Below, piece by piece: positions 1-9,232 of a stretch of DNA of 64,000 nt (within the stretch, counting starts at the first letter, position 1; each line of letters opens with the position of its first letter). The position numbers and the translations under genes were made by a program. This DNA is from G965215055 sp965215055 (GTDB lineage Bacteria; Pseudomonadota; Gammaproteobacteria; UBA4575): NCBI GenBank assembly GCA_965215055.1, contig OZ244046.1:372001-436000 (forward strand), read 5' to 3'. The notes under the pieces are model-generated. The model saw nothing but the letters and a program-made list of their open reading frames with translations, made no database searches and was not told the origin of the DNA.

Positions 1-12
1 GTGGCAGACCGG

Positions 13-75
13 CATTCCTGGCACTACATATTCCAAATTATGTGCGCGGTCATAAGACACCGCTGTATATTGGGT
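13..75 (-). promoter_or_regulatory. Kinase-upstream element, copy E1
   Basis: This is one of five copies (13-75, 1143-1197, 3205-3259, 5431-5483, 51431-51486) of a conserved ~55-bp element. Read on the minus strand it holds a GCGGT/ACCGC inverted repeat with an 8-nt loop, followed by a short palindrome of the ACATATT/AATATGT type. Every other copy lies 60-130 bp upstream of a kinase-type gene. This copy lies just after the stop of the first Sel1 gene and close to the window edge, so it probably serves a further paralogue outside the window. An operator or promoter role is inference. Confidence 0.5.
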
Positions 76-1020
76 CTACTCTGCCTTGAGCTGACCCCAC
101 ATTTTCGGCTGCCATTCTTTGGCCAGACGCTGGGCAGTTGTTACTTCCTTCCGAGTCATTTCTTTCTCAAGTCTGTCGCGGTCTCTCCTAGCTCTACTTG
201 GCATATCTGTATCGCCTGAGGAAAACCTTGAAGCTGATAAGTTATACCACTTGTGCGCCTCTATATAGTCTTGGGCCAAGCCAAGGCCATTAGCATACAT
301 GTCACCAAGCCTGTGCTGAGCAAAGGCATCCCCTTGCTCAGCAGCCAGCCGAAACCATTTAACTACTTCCACGTAGTCCTGTGGGGTACCTTTGCCAATA
401 AAATACATATCACCAAGCAAGTACTGGGCCCAGACGTGGCCTTGTTCGGCAGCCAGCCGGTGCCATTTAAATACTTCTACGTAGTCCTGTGGGATGCCTT
501 CATCATTAAAATAGCCAAAGTCAAAGTCGAACGGAGCCCAGGCATACTCCTGCTCAGCGGCCATCCGGTACCACTTAAGTGCTTCCATATAGTCCTGTGA
601 GACACCTTCACCCCTAAGGTACATCCAACCAAGGCTGGACTGAGCCCTGGTATCCTCCTGCTCAGCGGCCATCCGAAACCACTTGAGTGCTTCCACATGG
701 TCCTGTGGGACGCCTTCACCTCTAAAATACCTAACACCAAGGCTAACCTGAGCTTCGACATAGCCTTGTTCAGCCGCCAGCCGGTACCATTTAACCGCTT
801 CCGTATTGTCCTGCAGGACGCCTTCACCGTATTCATACATCTCACCAAGGTTGAACTGAGCCCAGGCATTCCCCTGCTCAGCTGCCAACTTGAGTTTTTC
901 TACCTCCCGTTCTGCTTGAAAGGTGTACCTGTACCCAATCATCAGCAGCACTACTATTCCAACGATAATGAAAATCAGATTCTTCTTGTTTTCCTGTACA
1001 ACTCTGATCGTGTTCTTCAT
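76..1020 (-). CDS. Membrane-anchored Sel1-repeat protein, kinase domain lost
   Basis: The protein has 314 residues. A short N-terminal segment leads into one transmembrane helix (about residues 14-31, LIFIIVGIVVLLMIGY), followed by six Sel1 repeats of 36 residues with the pattern AAEQG-x-AQ-LG-x-MY-G-GVPQD-EA-KWYR. The C-terminal tail contains QRLAKEWQPK, shared with the neighbouring kinases. Sel1 repeats are TPR-like helical solenoids that mediate protein-protein contacts. Upstream of the ATG the same frame stays open for about 20 codons, encoding a KEKQQ-type linker like the one following the kinase domains of its paralogues, and then meets a TGA. I infer a 5'-truncated kinase/Sel1 gene that kept the anchor and repeats. 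Whether it is still expressed is unknown. Confidence 0.8.
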   Translation of the reverse strand: MKNTIRVVQENKKNLIFIIVGIVVLLMIGYRYTFQAEREVEKLKLAAEQGNAWAQFNLGEMYEYGEGVLQDNTEAVKWYRLAAEQGYVEAQVSLGVRYFRGEGVPQDHVEALKWFRMAAEQEDTRAQSSLGWMYLRGEGVSQDYMEALKWYRMAAEQEYAWAPFDFDFGYFNDEGIPQDYVEVFKWHRLAAEQGHVWAQYLLGDMYFIGKGTPQDYVEVVKWFRLAAEQGDAFAQHRLGDMYANGLGLAQDYIEAHKWYNLSASRFSSGDTDMPSRARRDRDRLEKEMTRKEVTTAQRLAKEWQPKMWGQLKAE

Positions 1021-1142
1021 TTCATCTTGTCCAGTTTCTTGCCTCTTTGCTTCAGCAGCCGCAGTTTGCTGCTTTTCCTTCCGCGATCATTGGTAAATTT
1101 TAGTTCGCTAAAATATCAGAGGAGTGGCAGACTAGCGCTCCC

Positions 1143-1197
1143 GACTCTACATATTACAAATATGTGCGCGGTCATAAGACACCGCTGTATGCTGGGT
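1143..1197 (-). promoter_or_regulatory. Kinase-upstream element, copy E2
   Basis: This copy has the inverted repeats ACATATT/AATATGT (3-nt loop) and GCGGT/ACCGC. It lies between the stop of the kinase at 1198 and the start of the truncated Sel1 gene at 1020. Confidence 0.5.
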
Positions 1198-3141
1198 CTA
1201 CTTTGCCTTGAGTCGGTCCCACGTTTTCGGCCGCCATTCTCGAGCCAGACGTTGGGCAGTTGTTATTGCTTCCCGAGTCATTTTTCCTTCAATTTCATCA
1301 CGATATTTCCTGGCTAAATCTGAATGACCTGTATCATCTGAAGAGAATCTTAAAGCTGCCAAATTGTACCACTTGTGCGCCTCTATGTAGTCCTGAGCCA
1401 CGCCTCGGCCATTGGCGTACATCTGACCAAGTTTGTACTGGGCCCAAGCATCCCCTTGCTCAGCAGCCATCCGATACCACCTAACTGCTTCTGCATCGTC
1501 CTGTGGGACGCCTTCACCGTTATAGTACATCTGACCAAGCCTGACCTGAGCCCTGGCATTCCCCTGTTCAGCGGCCGTCCGGTACCATTTAACTGCTTCC
1601 GCATCGTCTTGTGGAACACCTAGCCCATTATCGTACATCCAGCCAAGATCGTACTGAGCCTCAGCATGCCCATGCTCAGCAGCCATCCGGTACCATTTGA
1701 CCGCCTCTGCAGAGTCTCCGGGGACACCTATACCGTCATAGTATATATCGCCAAGTTTGTTCTGAGTTTCGGCATCGCCTTGTTCAGCCGCCAGTCGATA
1801 CCATTTAACTGCTTCCACATAGTCCTGCGGGACACCTTCGCCCCTAAAATACATCCGACCAAGTTTGTTTTGGGCCCAGACATCACCTTGCTCAGCTGCT
1901 AGTCGATACCATTTAACCGCTTCCACGTAGCCCTGTGGGACACCATCTCCATGTATCAAGTCAAGCTTGTGCCGACTGGCAGGATATTTTTTCCAAGCTC
2001 GAGTATGCATTCTCTCGGCCGCTATCTGGTAGCATTTAACCGCTCTTGCATAATCTCGCGGGACACCTTCCTTACCGTTATCGTATATCAAGTCAAGGTT
2101 GAGCTGAGTGCTGGTATCCCCTTGCTCAGCGGCCAACCGGTACCATCTAAACGCTTCCGCATAGTCCTGCGGGACACCTTCGCCCTTAAAATACATCCAG
2201 CCAAGTTTATACTGGGCCCAGGCATCCCCTTGTTCAGCGGCCACTTGGTACCGTTGCTGCTTTTCCTTCTGTATCCATAGTGAACGCCATGCCTTCAAGT
2301 CTTGGGGGCGATCTTCAGTTTTGATGCTTAACCCTTGATCTATTGCTGTCAGCAAGCCTTTAGCGTACTGGCTCTCTACCAGTTCCGATGCCGGGGTCAA
2401 GGCTTCGCCTTGTGCCCGCTCCGTAGCATCTTTTGGTGTGGTTCCGGTGATGCATCGGTACGCCACTGCACTCAAGCCGTAGATGTCAGTCCATGGACCT
2501 TGTTGCCTGCCACGAGTGGAGTATTGCTCCAAAGGTGCATACCCCGGTGTCACTAAGGCCGTTACACTGCGACTACGAGCGCCAAGCTCTTGACGGGCTG
2601 AACCAAAGTCAATGAGTACAGAAGAACCATCTTTTCTCAATAGTATATTCATGGGTTTGATGTCCCGGTGCAGGTAGCCCGCAGCATGTACTTGTTCCAG
2701 ACCTTCGATTAAAGGATTCAGAATGGCCATGAGCCGGGATTCATCCAAGGTGTTCTCATGCTTTAATCGTTCACTGAGTGTTTCGCCTTCAATGTATTCC
2801 ATGACGATATAGCTACTGCCGTGCGCCTCGAAGTACTTGTAAATAAGGATGATGCCAAGATGGTTCAGTTGGGCCAGAGTGCGAGCTTCGTCCAGAAAAC
2901 GTTCAAGCCCCCAGGTGTAGTTTTCGGACTCAGATGAAGATCGAGGACGAATGCTATGATCTTCTGTACGAACGGCAGAGTCCCTAGGGAAATATTCTTT
3001 GATAGCAACTGTGCGACCGAGCAAAGTATCTTTCGCCAGATAGGTAATGCCGAACCCTCCGACCCCCAGCACCGACAGGAATTCGAATTCCTGTACCCGA
3101 TGACCTTGAGGTAGAGCGTCCGGATGATCGACAGAAGTCAT
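1198..3141 (-). CDS. Hanks-type Ser/Thr kinase with C-terminal Sel1 repeats
   Basis: The protein has 647 residues. The kinase domain is at about residues 20-290: glycine loop GVGGFG (26-31), ATP lysine in VAIKEY (K48), catalytic loop HRDIKPMN (158-165), DFG (178-180) and a variant APE motif, APLEQ. All key catalytic residues are present, so an active kinase is likely. About eight Sel1 repeats follow, then the family tail (QRLAREWRPKTW). The paralogue at 49625-51367 has a transmembrane helix between kinase and repeats; here the linker goes straight from KEKQQ into the repeats, so this copy is probably cytoplasmic. The middle repeats (about residues 335-400) are irregular, with an insertion. 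Substrates are unknown. The next gene upstream on the same strand is another kinase of the same family. Confidence 0.9.
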   Translation of the reverse strand: MTSVDHPDALPQGHRVQEFEFLSVLGVGGFGITYLAKDTLLGRTVAIKEYFPRDSAVRTEDHSIRPRSSSESENYTWGLERFLDEARTLAQLNHLGIILIYKYFEAHGSSYIVMEYIEGETLSERLKHENTLDESRLMAILNPLIEGLEQVHAAGYLHRDIKPMNILLRKDGSSVLIDFGSARQELGARSRSVTALVTPGYAPLEQYSTRGRQQGPWTDIYGLSAVAYRCITGTTPKDATERAQGEALTPASELVESQYAKGLLTAIDQGLSIKTEDRPQDLKAWRSLWIQKEKQQRYQVAAEQGDAWAQYKLGWMYFKGEGVPQDYAEAFRWYRLAAEQGDTSTQLNLDLIYDNGKEGVPRDYARAVKCYQIAAERMHTRAWKKYPASRHKLDLIHGDGVPQGYVEAVKWYRLAAEQGDVWAQNKLGRMYFRGEGVPQDYVEAVKWYRLAAEQGDAETQNKLGDIYYDGIGVPGDSAEAVKWYRMAAEHGHAEAQYDLGWMYDNGLGVPQDDAEAVKWYRTAAEQGNARAQVRLGQMYYNGEGVPQDDAEAVRWYRMAAEQGDAWAQYKLGQMYANGRGVAQDYIEAHKWYNLAALRFSSDDTGHSDLARKYRDEIEGKMTREAITTAQRLAREWRPKTWDRLKAK

Positions 3142-3204
3142 GGGGTGTAAGAGTTGCTAATGGTCGGTCCAGTTTCTATCCAGAGATTGCAGACCAGTAC
3201 TCAT

Positions 3205-3259
3205 GACTCTACATACTCCGAGTATGTGCGCAATCATAAGGCACCGCTGTATCCCGGGT
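3205..3259 (-). promoter_or_regulatory. Kinase-upstream element, copy E3
   Basis: This copy ends about 64 bp before the kinase start at 3141. The stretch between element and start codon is also conserved with the regions upstream of the kinases starting at 5365 and 51367, which suggests a shared promoter and leader. The first arm pair is slightly diverged (GCGCAATC in place of GCGCGGTC). Confidence 0.5.
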
Positions 3260-5365
3260 TTACTCCATCTTGAGTTGATCCCATGTTTTTGGCTGCCATT
3301 CTCTAGCCAGACGCTGGGCAGTTGCTACTGCTTCCCCAGACAACACTCTTTCAATTCCCGCACGACTTCTACCTGCATCTGAATATTTTGGAGTTGCCAG
3401 ATTGAACCACTTGTGTGCCTCTATGGCTTGGGTCACGCCTAAGCCACCCGCGCGGCACATTTCACCAAGCTTGGACGGGGAGCCCTTGCCAAGCATACCT
3501 AAGTCATTGGCATACATTTTACCAAGCTTGTACTGAGCACCGGCGTCTCCCTGTTCAGCGGCCATCCGGTACCATCTAAATGCTTCCGCATAGTCCTTGG
3601 CCCAATAACAACGAGTAGCAAGCGCGTATTGAGCCTCGGCAAGCCCTTGCTCAGCCGCCATCCGAAACCATTTAAACGCTTCCGCATGGTCCTTCCATGC
3701 ATACTGGATATCGTACACCCAACCAAGGTGGTATTGAGCCTCAGCAAGCCCTTGCTCAGCTGCCAGCCGGTACCATCTAAACGCTCCCGCATCGTCATTC
3801 CATTTGCTATCGTACATCCAACCAAGGTTACACTGAGCACTGGCATTCCCCTGCTCAGCCGCCATCCGAAACCATTTAAGCGCTGCCACGTCATCCTGTG
3901 GGACGATTTCGCCCCTGCGATACATAACGCCAAGGTTATTTTGAGCACTGGTATTCCCCTGTTCAGCGGCCAACCGAAACCACTTGAGTGCTTCTACATA
4001 GTCCCATGGGACGCCTTTACCATTATAGTACATAGTGCCAAGCCTGATCTGAGCCCAGGCATTCCCCTGTTCAGCAGCTAATCGGTACCGTTGTTCAGCG
4101 GCCATCCGGTACCATCTAAATGCTTCCGCATCGTCTTGTGGAACGCCTAGCCCATTATCGTACATCCAGGCAAGGAGAAACTGAGCTGAAGCGTCCCCCT
4201 TAACTGCTTTTTCATTGCCTCGCTCGGCCCACCGCTTGTACCACTTGAGTGCCTTTTTATAACCTTGCTTAGCAGACTTCTGTAACCACTTTGCCGCTTC
4301 CGCATCATCCTGTGTAACACCGTAGCCATTGGCATACACCAAACCAAGGTTGTACTGAGATCTAGCATCTCCTTGCTCAGCAATCAGCTGATACCATCTG
4401 GCTGCTTCTGCATAGCTTCTTGGTACACCGTAGCCCATGTAGTGCATATCGCCGAAGTTGCTCTGAATCTCAGCATCACCCCAGATATCCTCATGCATCG
4501 ATAATAATTTCCATGTTTTCAGGTCTTGCGGACGGTCTTCGACCTTCATGGCCAACCCCTGATCTACAGCCGTTAGCAGACCTTTGGTATATCGGCTTTT
4601 TACTGCCTGGGATGCCGAGGTCAAGGTCTCACCTTGCGCCCGCTCCGTAGCGTCTTTTGGTACGGTTCCGGTGATGCACCGATACGCTACTGCACTCAGG
4701 CCGTAGACGTCTGTCCACGGTCCCTGTTGCTTGCTGCGGGCAGAGTATTGTTCCAAAGGTGCATACCCTGATGTCACTACGGCAGTTACACTGCGACTGT
4801 GCGCTCCAAGCTCTTGACGGGCTGAACCAAAGTCAATGAGTACAGGAGAACCATCTTTTCTTAATAGGATGTTCTTCGGTGTGATGTCCCGGTGCAGGTA
4901 GCCTGTTGCATGTACTTGTTCCAGACCCTTGATTAAAGGATTCAGAATGGCCATGAGTCGGGATTCATCCAGAGTGTTCTCATGCTTTAATCGTTCACCG
5001 AGTGTCTCGCCTTCAACGTATTCCATGACGATATAGCCGCTGCCGTGCGTCTCGAAGTACTTGTAAATGCGAGGGATGCCAGGATGGTTCAGTTGGGCTA
5101 ATGTCCTGGCTTCACCCAGGAAGCGTTCCAGTCCCCAAGTGTAATTTTCGGATTCAGAAGGAGACCGGGGACGGATACTGTGGTCTGCTGTGCGGATGGC
5201 AAAATCCCTGGGGAAGTATTCTTTGATGGCAACCTTGCGGTCCAGCAAAGTATCCTGGACCAGATAGGTGATACCGAATCCTCCGACCCCCAGCACTTCT
5301 AAAAACTTATGCTCTTGTATTCGATAACCTCCAGGTAAAGCATCTGGATGATCAGCAGAGGTCAT
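3260..5365 (-). CDS. Hanks-type kinase with Sel1 repeats, variant catalytic loop
   Basis: The protein has 701 residues. The N-terminal kinase domain has GVGGFG (26-31), VAIKEY (K48), catalytic loop HRDITPKN (158-165), DFG (178-180) and APLEQ. The lysine two residues after the catalytic Asp, nearly invariant in Ser/Thr kinases, is Thr here, with a Lys two positions later. The Asp and Asn that act in catalysis and metal binding are kept, so activity is possible but may be altered. The rest is about ten irregular Sel1 repeats, some shortened or carrying insertions, ending in the family tail QRLAREWQPKTWDQL. No transmembrane helix or signal peptide was seen. It is the first gene of the left-hand kinase cluster. 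Confidence 0.88.
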   Translation of the reverse strand: MTSADHPDALPGGYRIQEHKFLEVLGVGGFGITYLVQDTLLDRKVAIKEYFPRDFAIRTADHSIRPRSPSESENYTWGLERFLGEARTLAQLNHPGIPRIYKYFETHGSGYIVMEYVEGETLGERLKHENTLDESRLMAILNPLIKGLEQVHATGYLHRDITPKNILLRKDGSPVLIDFGSARQELGAHSRSVTAVVTSGYAPLEQYSARSKQQGPWTDVYGLSAVAYRCITGTVPKDATERAQGETLTSASQAVKSRYTKGLLTAVDQGLAMKVEDRPQDLKTWKLLSMHEDIWGDAEIQSNFGDMHYMGYGVPRSYAEAARWYQLIAEQGDARSQYNLGLVYANGYGVTQDDAEAAKWLQKSAKQGYKKALKWYKRWAERGNEKAVKGDASAQFLLAWMYDNGLGVPQDDAEAFRWYRMAAEQRYRLAAEQGNAWAQIRLGTMYYNGKGVPWDYVEALKWFRLAAEQGNTSAQNNLGVMYRRGEIVPQDDVAALKWFRMAAEQGNASAQCNLGWMYDSKWNDDAGAFRWYRLAAEQGLAEAQYHLGWVYDIQYAWKDHAEAFKWFRMAAEQGLAEAQYALATRCYWAKDYAEAFRWYRMAAEQGDAGAQYKLGKMYANDLGMLGKGSPSKLGEMCRAGGLGVTQAIEAHKWFNLATPKYSDAGRSRAGIERVLSGEAVATAQRLAREWQPKTWDQLKME

Positions 5366-5430
5366 GAGGCGTAGAGAGGTTGTTAATGGTTGGTCTAGTT
5401 TTTATCCAGGGAATGCAGATCAGCGCACCT

Positions 5431-5483
5431 AGTTCTACATACTCCAAATACGTGCGCGGCTATAAGGCGGCACTGTATACTTT
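5431..5483 (-). promoter_or_regulatory. Kinase-upstream element, copy E4
   Basis: This copy sits 66 bp upstream of the kinase start at 5365. It is the only copy not adjoining the 3' end of a Sel1 gene, which argues that the element belongs to the kinase downstream of it and not to the preceding gene. The arms are partly degenerate. The rest of the gap to the transporter gene at 5546 shows no other recognisable feature. Confidence 0.45.
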
Positions 5484-5545
5484 GCGAATCATATAATAAT
5501 GCCTGAATCAGCACCGTCAAATTTCCTACCCTCTAACCTTGATAA

Positions 5546-7120
5546 ATGAAAACAGATAATGGCAAGGCTGCCGGGTTATTTAACGGCAAGGTTATCTGGC
5601 TTATTGTCGGCCCTGCAGGGGCCTTGATTACTTATATGCTGCTGCCTGACCAGTACAGCGCAACACACGGTGAAATCAGTGTATTCAATCAATCTGCAAA
5701 AGCCACTCTTGCCATGCTGGTATGGATGGCGATCTGGTGGCTGACTGAAGCCACCGACATTCGTGTAACCGCGTTATTACCCATTGCCTTGTTTCCCTTA
5801 TTTGGAATCACAAGTATCAAACAGGCCGCCGCCCCTTACGCCTCGGATATTATTTTTCTGTTTCTTGGCGGTTTCATTATTGCCGCGGCAATTCAGCGCT
5901 GGGGATTGGACAGGCGCTTTGCACTTGCGATATTGAGAAGCGTTGGAGACTCCCCTTCCCGCATAATAGGCGGCTTTATGCTGGCAGCAGCATTTTTAAG
6001 TGCTTTCATTTCCAATACCGCAACTACGGCGATGATGCTGCCCATCGGTTTGAGTGTGATTGTGCTGCTACTGCCAAGCATAGGCAAAGCCGACAATATA
6101 AAAACCTTTCAAAACCACCCTTTTGCCGCGTGCATCATGCTGTGCATTGCTCACGCTGCATCCATTGGAGGTATTTCTACCATTATCGGCACCGTGCCAA
6201 ACTCGTTCCTGGTTTCTTTTGCCAAGAACTCGATCGATTCACCCTATCAGCAGGATATCAGCTTCCTGGAATGGTCTCGAATCGGCGCCCCCGTCGCGAT
6301 CATTTTACTGGTCGCCTGCTGGTGGCTGTTCACAAAGATGATTTACAAGGTTGACCGGGTAGAGCTCGATCGTTCCTCAAGGTCTCTAAAGGATGAGAGC
6401 TTGCACCTGGGGCCCATGAGCCACGAGGAAAAAATTGTGTCATGTGTTTTCGGTCTTACAATCTTGTTATGGCTCAGTCGCACTTACTTGCAGGGCATTT
6501 CATTTTCGATAAACGGGAACATGGTTTCACCCTTGTCCGGAATAACGGATGCCGGCATCGCCATGTTTTCCTCTATCCTGTTATTTGTTCTTCCTACCAG
6601 GAAGAAGCCGTCAAAAAACAATACCAGTAAATTCATCCTGGAATGGAGGGATACGCGAGACTTGCCCTGGGGTATCCTGCTTCTGCTGGGTGGAGGACTG
6701 AGCCTTGCCGCTGCCGTGAATATCAATGACGTCACGGCGTTTATTGGCGCACAGGTTACCGGGCTTACCTTTCTGCCGCCGCTTTTGATCATACTGGTTA
6801 TTATCAGCGGAATAATATTTTTAACTGAACTGACTTCCAATACCGCCACCACGGCTACTTTGATACCACTTCTCGCCGCAATCGCACCATCGCTCGGCAT
6901 TACTCCCTATGCCCTGATTATTCCGGCTACCATTGCAGCAAGTTGTGCTTTCATGCTTCCTACTGCAACGCCGCCCAATGCCATCGTGTTTGGCTCCGGG
7001 CACGTTTCCATACGACAAATGCGCAAGTCGGGTTTCTGGTTAAACCTGTTTTGTATAGCTATTATCACCTCGCTCGCCTATACGCTCAGTGACTATGCAG
7101 TTGGATTGATCTCAGAGTGA
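5546..7120 (+). CDS. SLC13/DASS family anion:sodium symporter
   Basis: The protein has 524 residues and about 12 hydrophobic segments. It carries the two SNT motifs typical of the divalent-anion:sodium symporter family: SNTATTAMMLP near residue 155 and SNTATTATLIPLL near residue 430. These motifs sit in the two hairpins that form the substrate and sodium sites. Family members import dicarboxylates or sulfate; the substrate cannot be fixed from sequence. The gene stands alone between the kinase cluster and a convergent DUF2237 gene. Confidence 0.88.
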   Translation: MKTDNGKAAGLFNGKVIWLIVGPAGALITYMLLPDQYSATHGEISVFNQSAKATLAMLVWMAIWWLTEATDIRVTALLPIALFPLFGITSIKQAAAPYASDIIFLFLGGFIIAAAIQRWGLDRRFALAILRSVGDSPSRIIGGFMLAAAFLSAFISNTATTAMMLPIGLSVIVLLLPSIGKADNIKTFQNHPFAACIMLCIAHAASIGGISTIIGTVPNSFLVSFAKNSIDSPYQQDISFLEWSRIGAPVAIILLVACWWLFTKMIYKVDRVELDRSSRSLKDESLHLGPMSHEEKIVSCVFGLTILLWLSRTYLQGISFSINGNMVSPLSGITDAGIAMFSSILLFVLPTRKKPSKNNTSKFILEWRDTRDLPWGILLLLGGGLSLAAAVNINDVTAFIGAQVTGLTFLPPLLIILVIISGIIFLTELTSNTATTATLIPLLAAIAPSLGITPYALIIPATIAASCAFMLPTATPPNAIVFGSGHVSIRQMRKSGFWLNLFCIAIITSLAYTLSDYAVGLISE

Positions 7121-7127
7121 TTAAAGA

Positions 7128-7493
7128 TCAGTTCCTGTCCAGGGCGTAGCGGGCCAGTACTTCCAGTTCTACGTGTTCCAGTACGGAGCTGTGGGTCGAT
7201 TGCAAATATATCTTGGGGGCCAAGCCAGCTTCCAGTGCTTCAATCCACCGATGTACACATAAACACCATCGATCGTCCGGCTTTAGTCCCGGGAAGTCCG
7301 CAGGTGGATACGGCTCTGTAAGATCGTTGCCCCGGGTCTTTGAATAATCCAGGAATTCCCGCGTAACCTTTGCGCAAACCGTGTGCATTCCGATATCGCT
7401 TTCATCCGTATCGCACCTCCCGTTGCGAAAAAACCCGGTGGAAAGCTCGTTACAACAAGCCTGGAGGTCGCCGCCAAGAACGTTTTTTTGCAT
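7128..7493 (-). CDS. DUF2237 family protein
   Basis: This 121-residue soluble protein matches DUF2237 from memory. It begins KNVLGGDLQAC, has the internal block GMHTVCAKVTREFLDYSKTRGNDLTEP (quoted here as HTVCAKVTREFL and GNDLTEP), and has the core WCLCVHRWIEA. The function of the family is unknown. It carries seven cysteines, some clustered (CC near residue 12, CLC near residue 80). It ends 8 bp from the convergent transporter gene and lies downstream of a DMT exporter on the same strand. Confidence 0.8.
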   Translation of the reverse strand: MQKNVLGGDLQACCNELSTGFFRNGRCDTDESDIGMHTVCAKVTREFLDYSKTRGNDLTEPYPPADFPGLKPDDRWCLCVHRWIEALEAGLAPKIYLQSTHSSVLEHVELEVLARYALDRN

Positions 7494-7511
7494 GATTTGT
7501 ATCAGGGTCAG

Positions 7512-8414
7512 TCAAAATCTTGCAAAGAATAGCCTTTGACGTTGAGCAATCGCAATACCCAGCAGTATGATTGCCAGGGCAAGGATTGCATTTGTACCGA
7601 CGGATTCATTGAGAAACACGACTCCCATAAGCACTGCCCACACCGGGATCAGGTAATTGATCTGCGACATGAATGACGGGCCTGTTCGTGCAATAACGGC
7701 AAAGTAAAGAATGGTTGCCAGGGCCGTTGGGAATACGCCCAGCACCAGGAGTGACAAGAATCCTATACTGCTGAACCTTATCCCCCATTCCCCGTTTGTT
7801 GACAGCAGTGCGGGCAACATGATCAAGCTTGCAATGACCAGCACGGCGGTAGATATTGCAAGGTAGCTTTCCCTGGGCAGACGTTTTGCAAGGATTGTAT
7901 TGATGGCATAGCACACGGCACCTGCCAATATCGATAACATGGGAATGACCATGTTTATGCCACTTTCAACGTGAGCCAATGCCGCCGGACCCAGCAATAT
8001 GAGAATGCCTGCAAACCCCAGCAGGAACCCGATTACCCTTAGTATCGTTAATCTTTCTCCGGGGATAAAAAAGTGAGCCAGCACAATGGTGGTCAACGGC
8101 ATGACTGCCATCAATATACCCGCAATACTGCTGTCAACGGATTGCTGACCCCAACTGATCAGGTAGAATGGCAGACAATCACCGAAGATTGCCAATGCGA
8201 CCAGCAGTGGCCACGTTTCGCGCAAGAAACCAAAGGATTCCCTGCGAATCAATACGACTACGACCAGCATTACGGCGGCAACCTGTATCCTGCCCGCGGC
8301 TACCATGGATGGCGAAAAATCCTGCACCGCCAGCTTGATAAACATGAATGCACTGCCGAACATGATGACCAGGGCTACAAGACCCAGCCAGTCTGCAAGT
8401 TTTGCGTTTTGCAC
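7512..8414 (-). CDS. DMT superfamily (EamA) transporter
   Basis: The protein has 300 residues, ten predicted transmembrane helices and two EamA repeats (about 10-140 and 150-290). Typical features are the GLVALVIMFGSAFMFIKLA start, the ALAIFGDCLPFYLISWGQQ segment and PVWAVLMGVVFLNE in the second repeat. Family members mostly export amino acids or small metabolites; the substrate here is not predictable. It is followed 18 bp later by the DUF2237 gene, possibly one transcript. Confidence 0.85.
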   Translation of the reverse strand: MQNAKLADWLGLVALVIMFGSAFMFIKLAVQDFSPSMVAAGRIQVAAVMLVVVVLIRRESFGFLRETWPLLVALAIFGDCLPFYLISWGQQSVDSSIAGILMAVMPLTTIVLAHFFIPGERLTILRVIGFLLGFAGILILLGPAALAHVESGINMVIPMLSILAGAVCYAINTILAKRLPRESYLAISTAVLVIASLIMLPALLSTNGEWGIRFSSIGFLSLLVLGVFPTALATILYFAVIARTGPSFMSQINYLIPVWAVLMGVVFLNESVGTNAILALAIILLGIAIAQRQRLFFARF

Positions 8415-8521
8415 TATTATACATGCCCTGTTTTTTACGGGATTGTACGTGTAAACGACCGGGATGCGAATTTAAGTTAAACTGAAAGCTGAACTCTGAT
8501 TGATTTTTCATTGGTTACGCG

Positions 8522-9232
8522 ATGGGAAAAACCAAAGGCATATCAACTCGTACCACTTCCGTGAAGGCCTTCTTGGACCAAGTCTCCAAGGTGCCGGTTC
8601 CCGCGGATTCGCAAACGACGGGCAGGCTTGTTTTTGGCATGGATGCAACGGCCAGCCGTGAGCCATGCTGGGACATGGCGTGCAAAATCCAGACTGAAAT
8701 GTTTACGGAAACCGCAGCGCTCGGACAACTGCAAATTCAACTCTGCTATTACCAGGGCTACAATGAATTTCATGCGACCAACTGGAGCCAAACTGCGTTA
8801 CAGTTGCAGGAGGAGATGGTATCCGTTCGCTGCAAGGCTGGCCCAACACAAATTCAACGCATACTCGAACATACCGCTTTGCAGGCAAAAAACGGGAAAG
8901 TCAGTGCCCTGGTATTTATTGGCGACTGCATGGAAGAATTGGCCGACAAGGTATTGGCAACGGCCGGAAAACTGGCGTTGCGCGGCGTACCCGCATTCGT
9001 ATTCCAGGAAGGCTATGACCCGATTGCAGAGCGCACTTTTCGGCAGATTGCCCGAATTACCAAGGGCGTTTACTGCCGGTTTGATCAATCCAGTGCGCAG
9101 CAGTTACGTGAATTGTTAAGTGCAGTAGCGGTGTACGCAGTGGGTGGTGTACAGGCCTTGAAATCAAATCAACAGGGAAGTTCAGGCCTGAATAATGAAA
9201 TTATCAAACAACTGACGAACCGATCTGCATGA
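8522..9232 (+). CDS. VWA-domain-like protein
   Basis: The protein has 236 residues. A Rossmann-like core starts with LVFGMDATASREP, a MIDAS-type D-x-T-x-S motif at about residues 40-45. It continues with VSALVFIGDCMEEL (about 127) and GVPAFVFQEG (about 160). This is the architecture of a von Willebrand A domain binding a divalent metal. No signal peptide or helix is seen, so it is probably cytoplasmic. Its stop overlaps the next start (ATGA), and a NorD/CbbO-type VWA protein follows two genes later, so the three probably act together. The role is unknown. Confidence 0.75.
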   Translation: MGKTKGISTRTTSVKAFLDQVSKVPVPADSQTTGRLVFGMDATASREPCWDMACKIQTEMFTETAALGQLQIQLCYYQGYNEFHATNWSQTALQLQEEMVSVRCKAGPTQIQRILEHTALQAKNGKVSALVFIGDCMEELADKVLATAGKLALRGVPAFVFQEGYDPIAERTFRQIARITKGVYCRFDQSSAQQLRELLSAVAVYAVGGVQALKSNQQGSSGLNNEIIKQLTNRSA

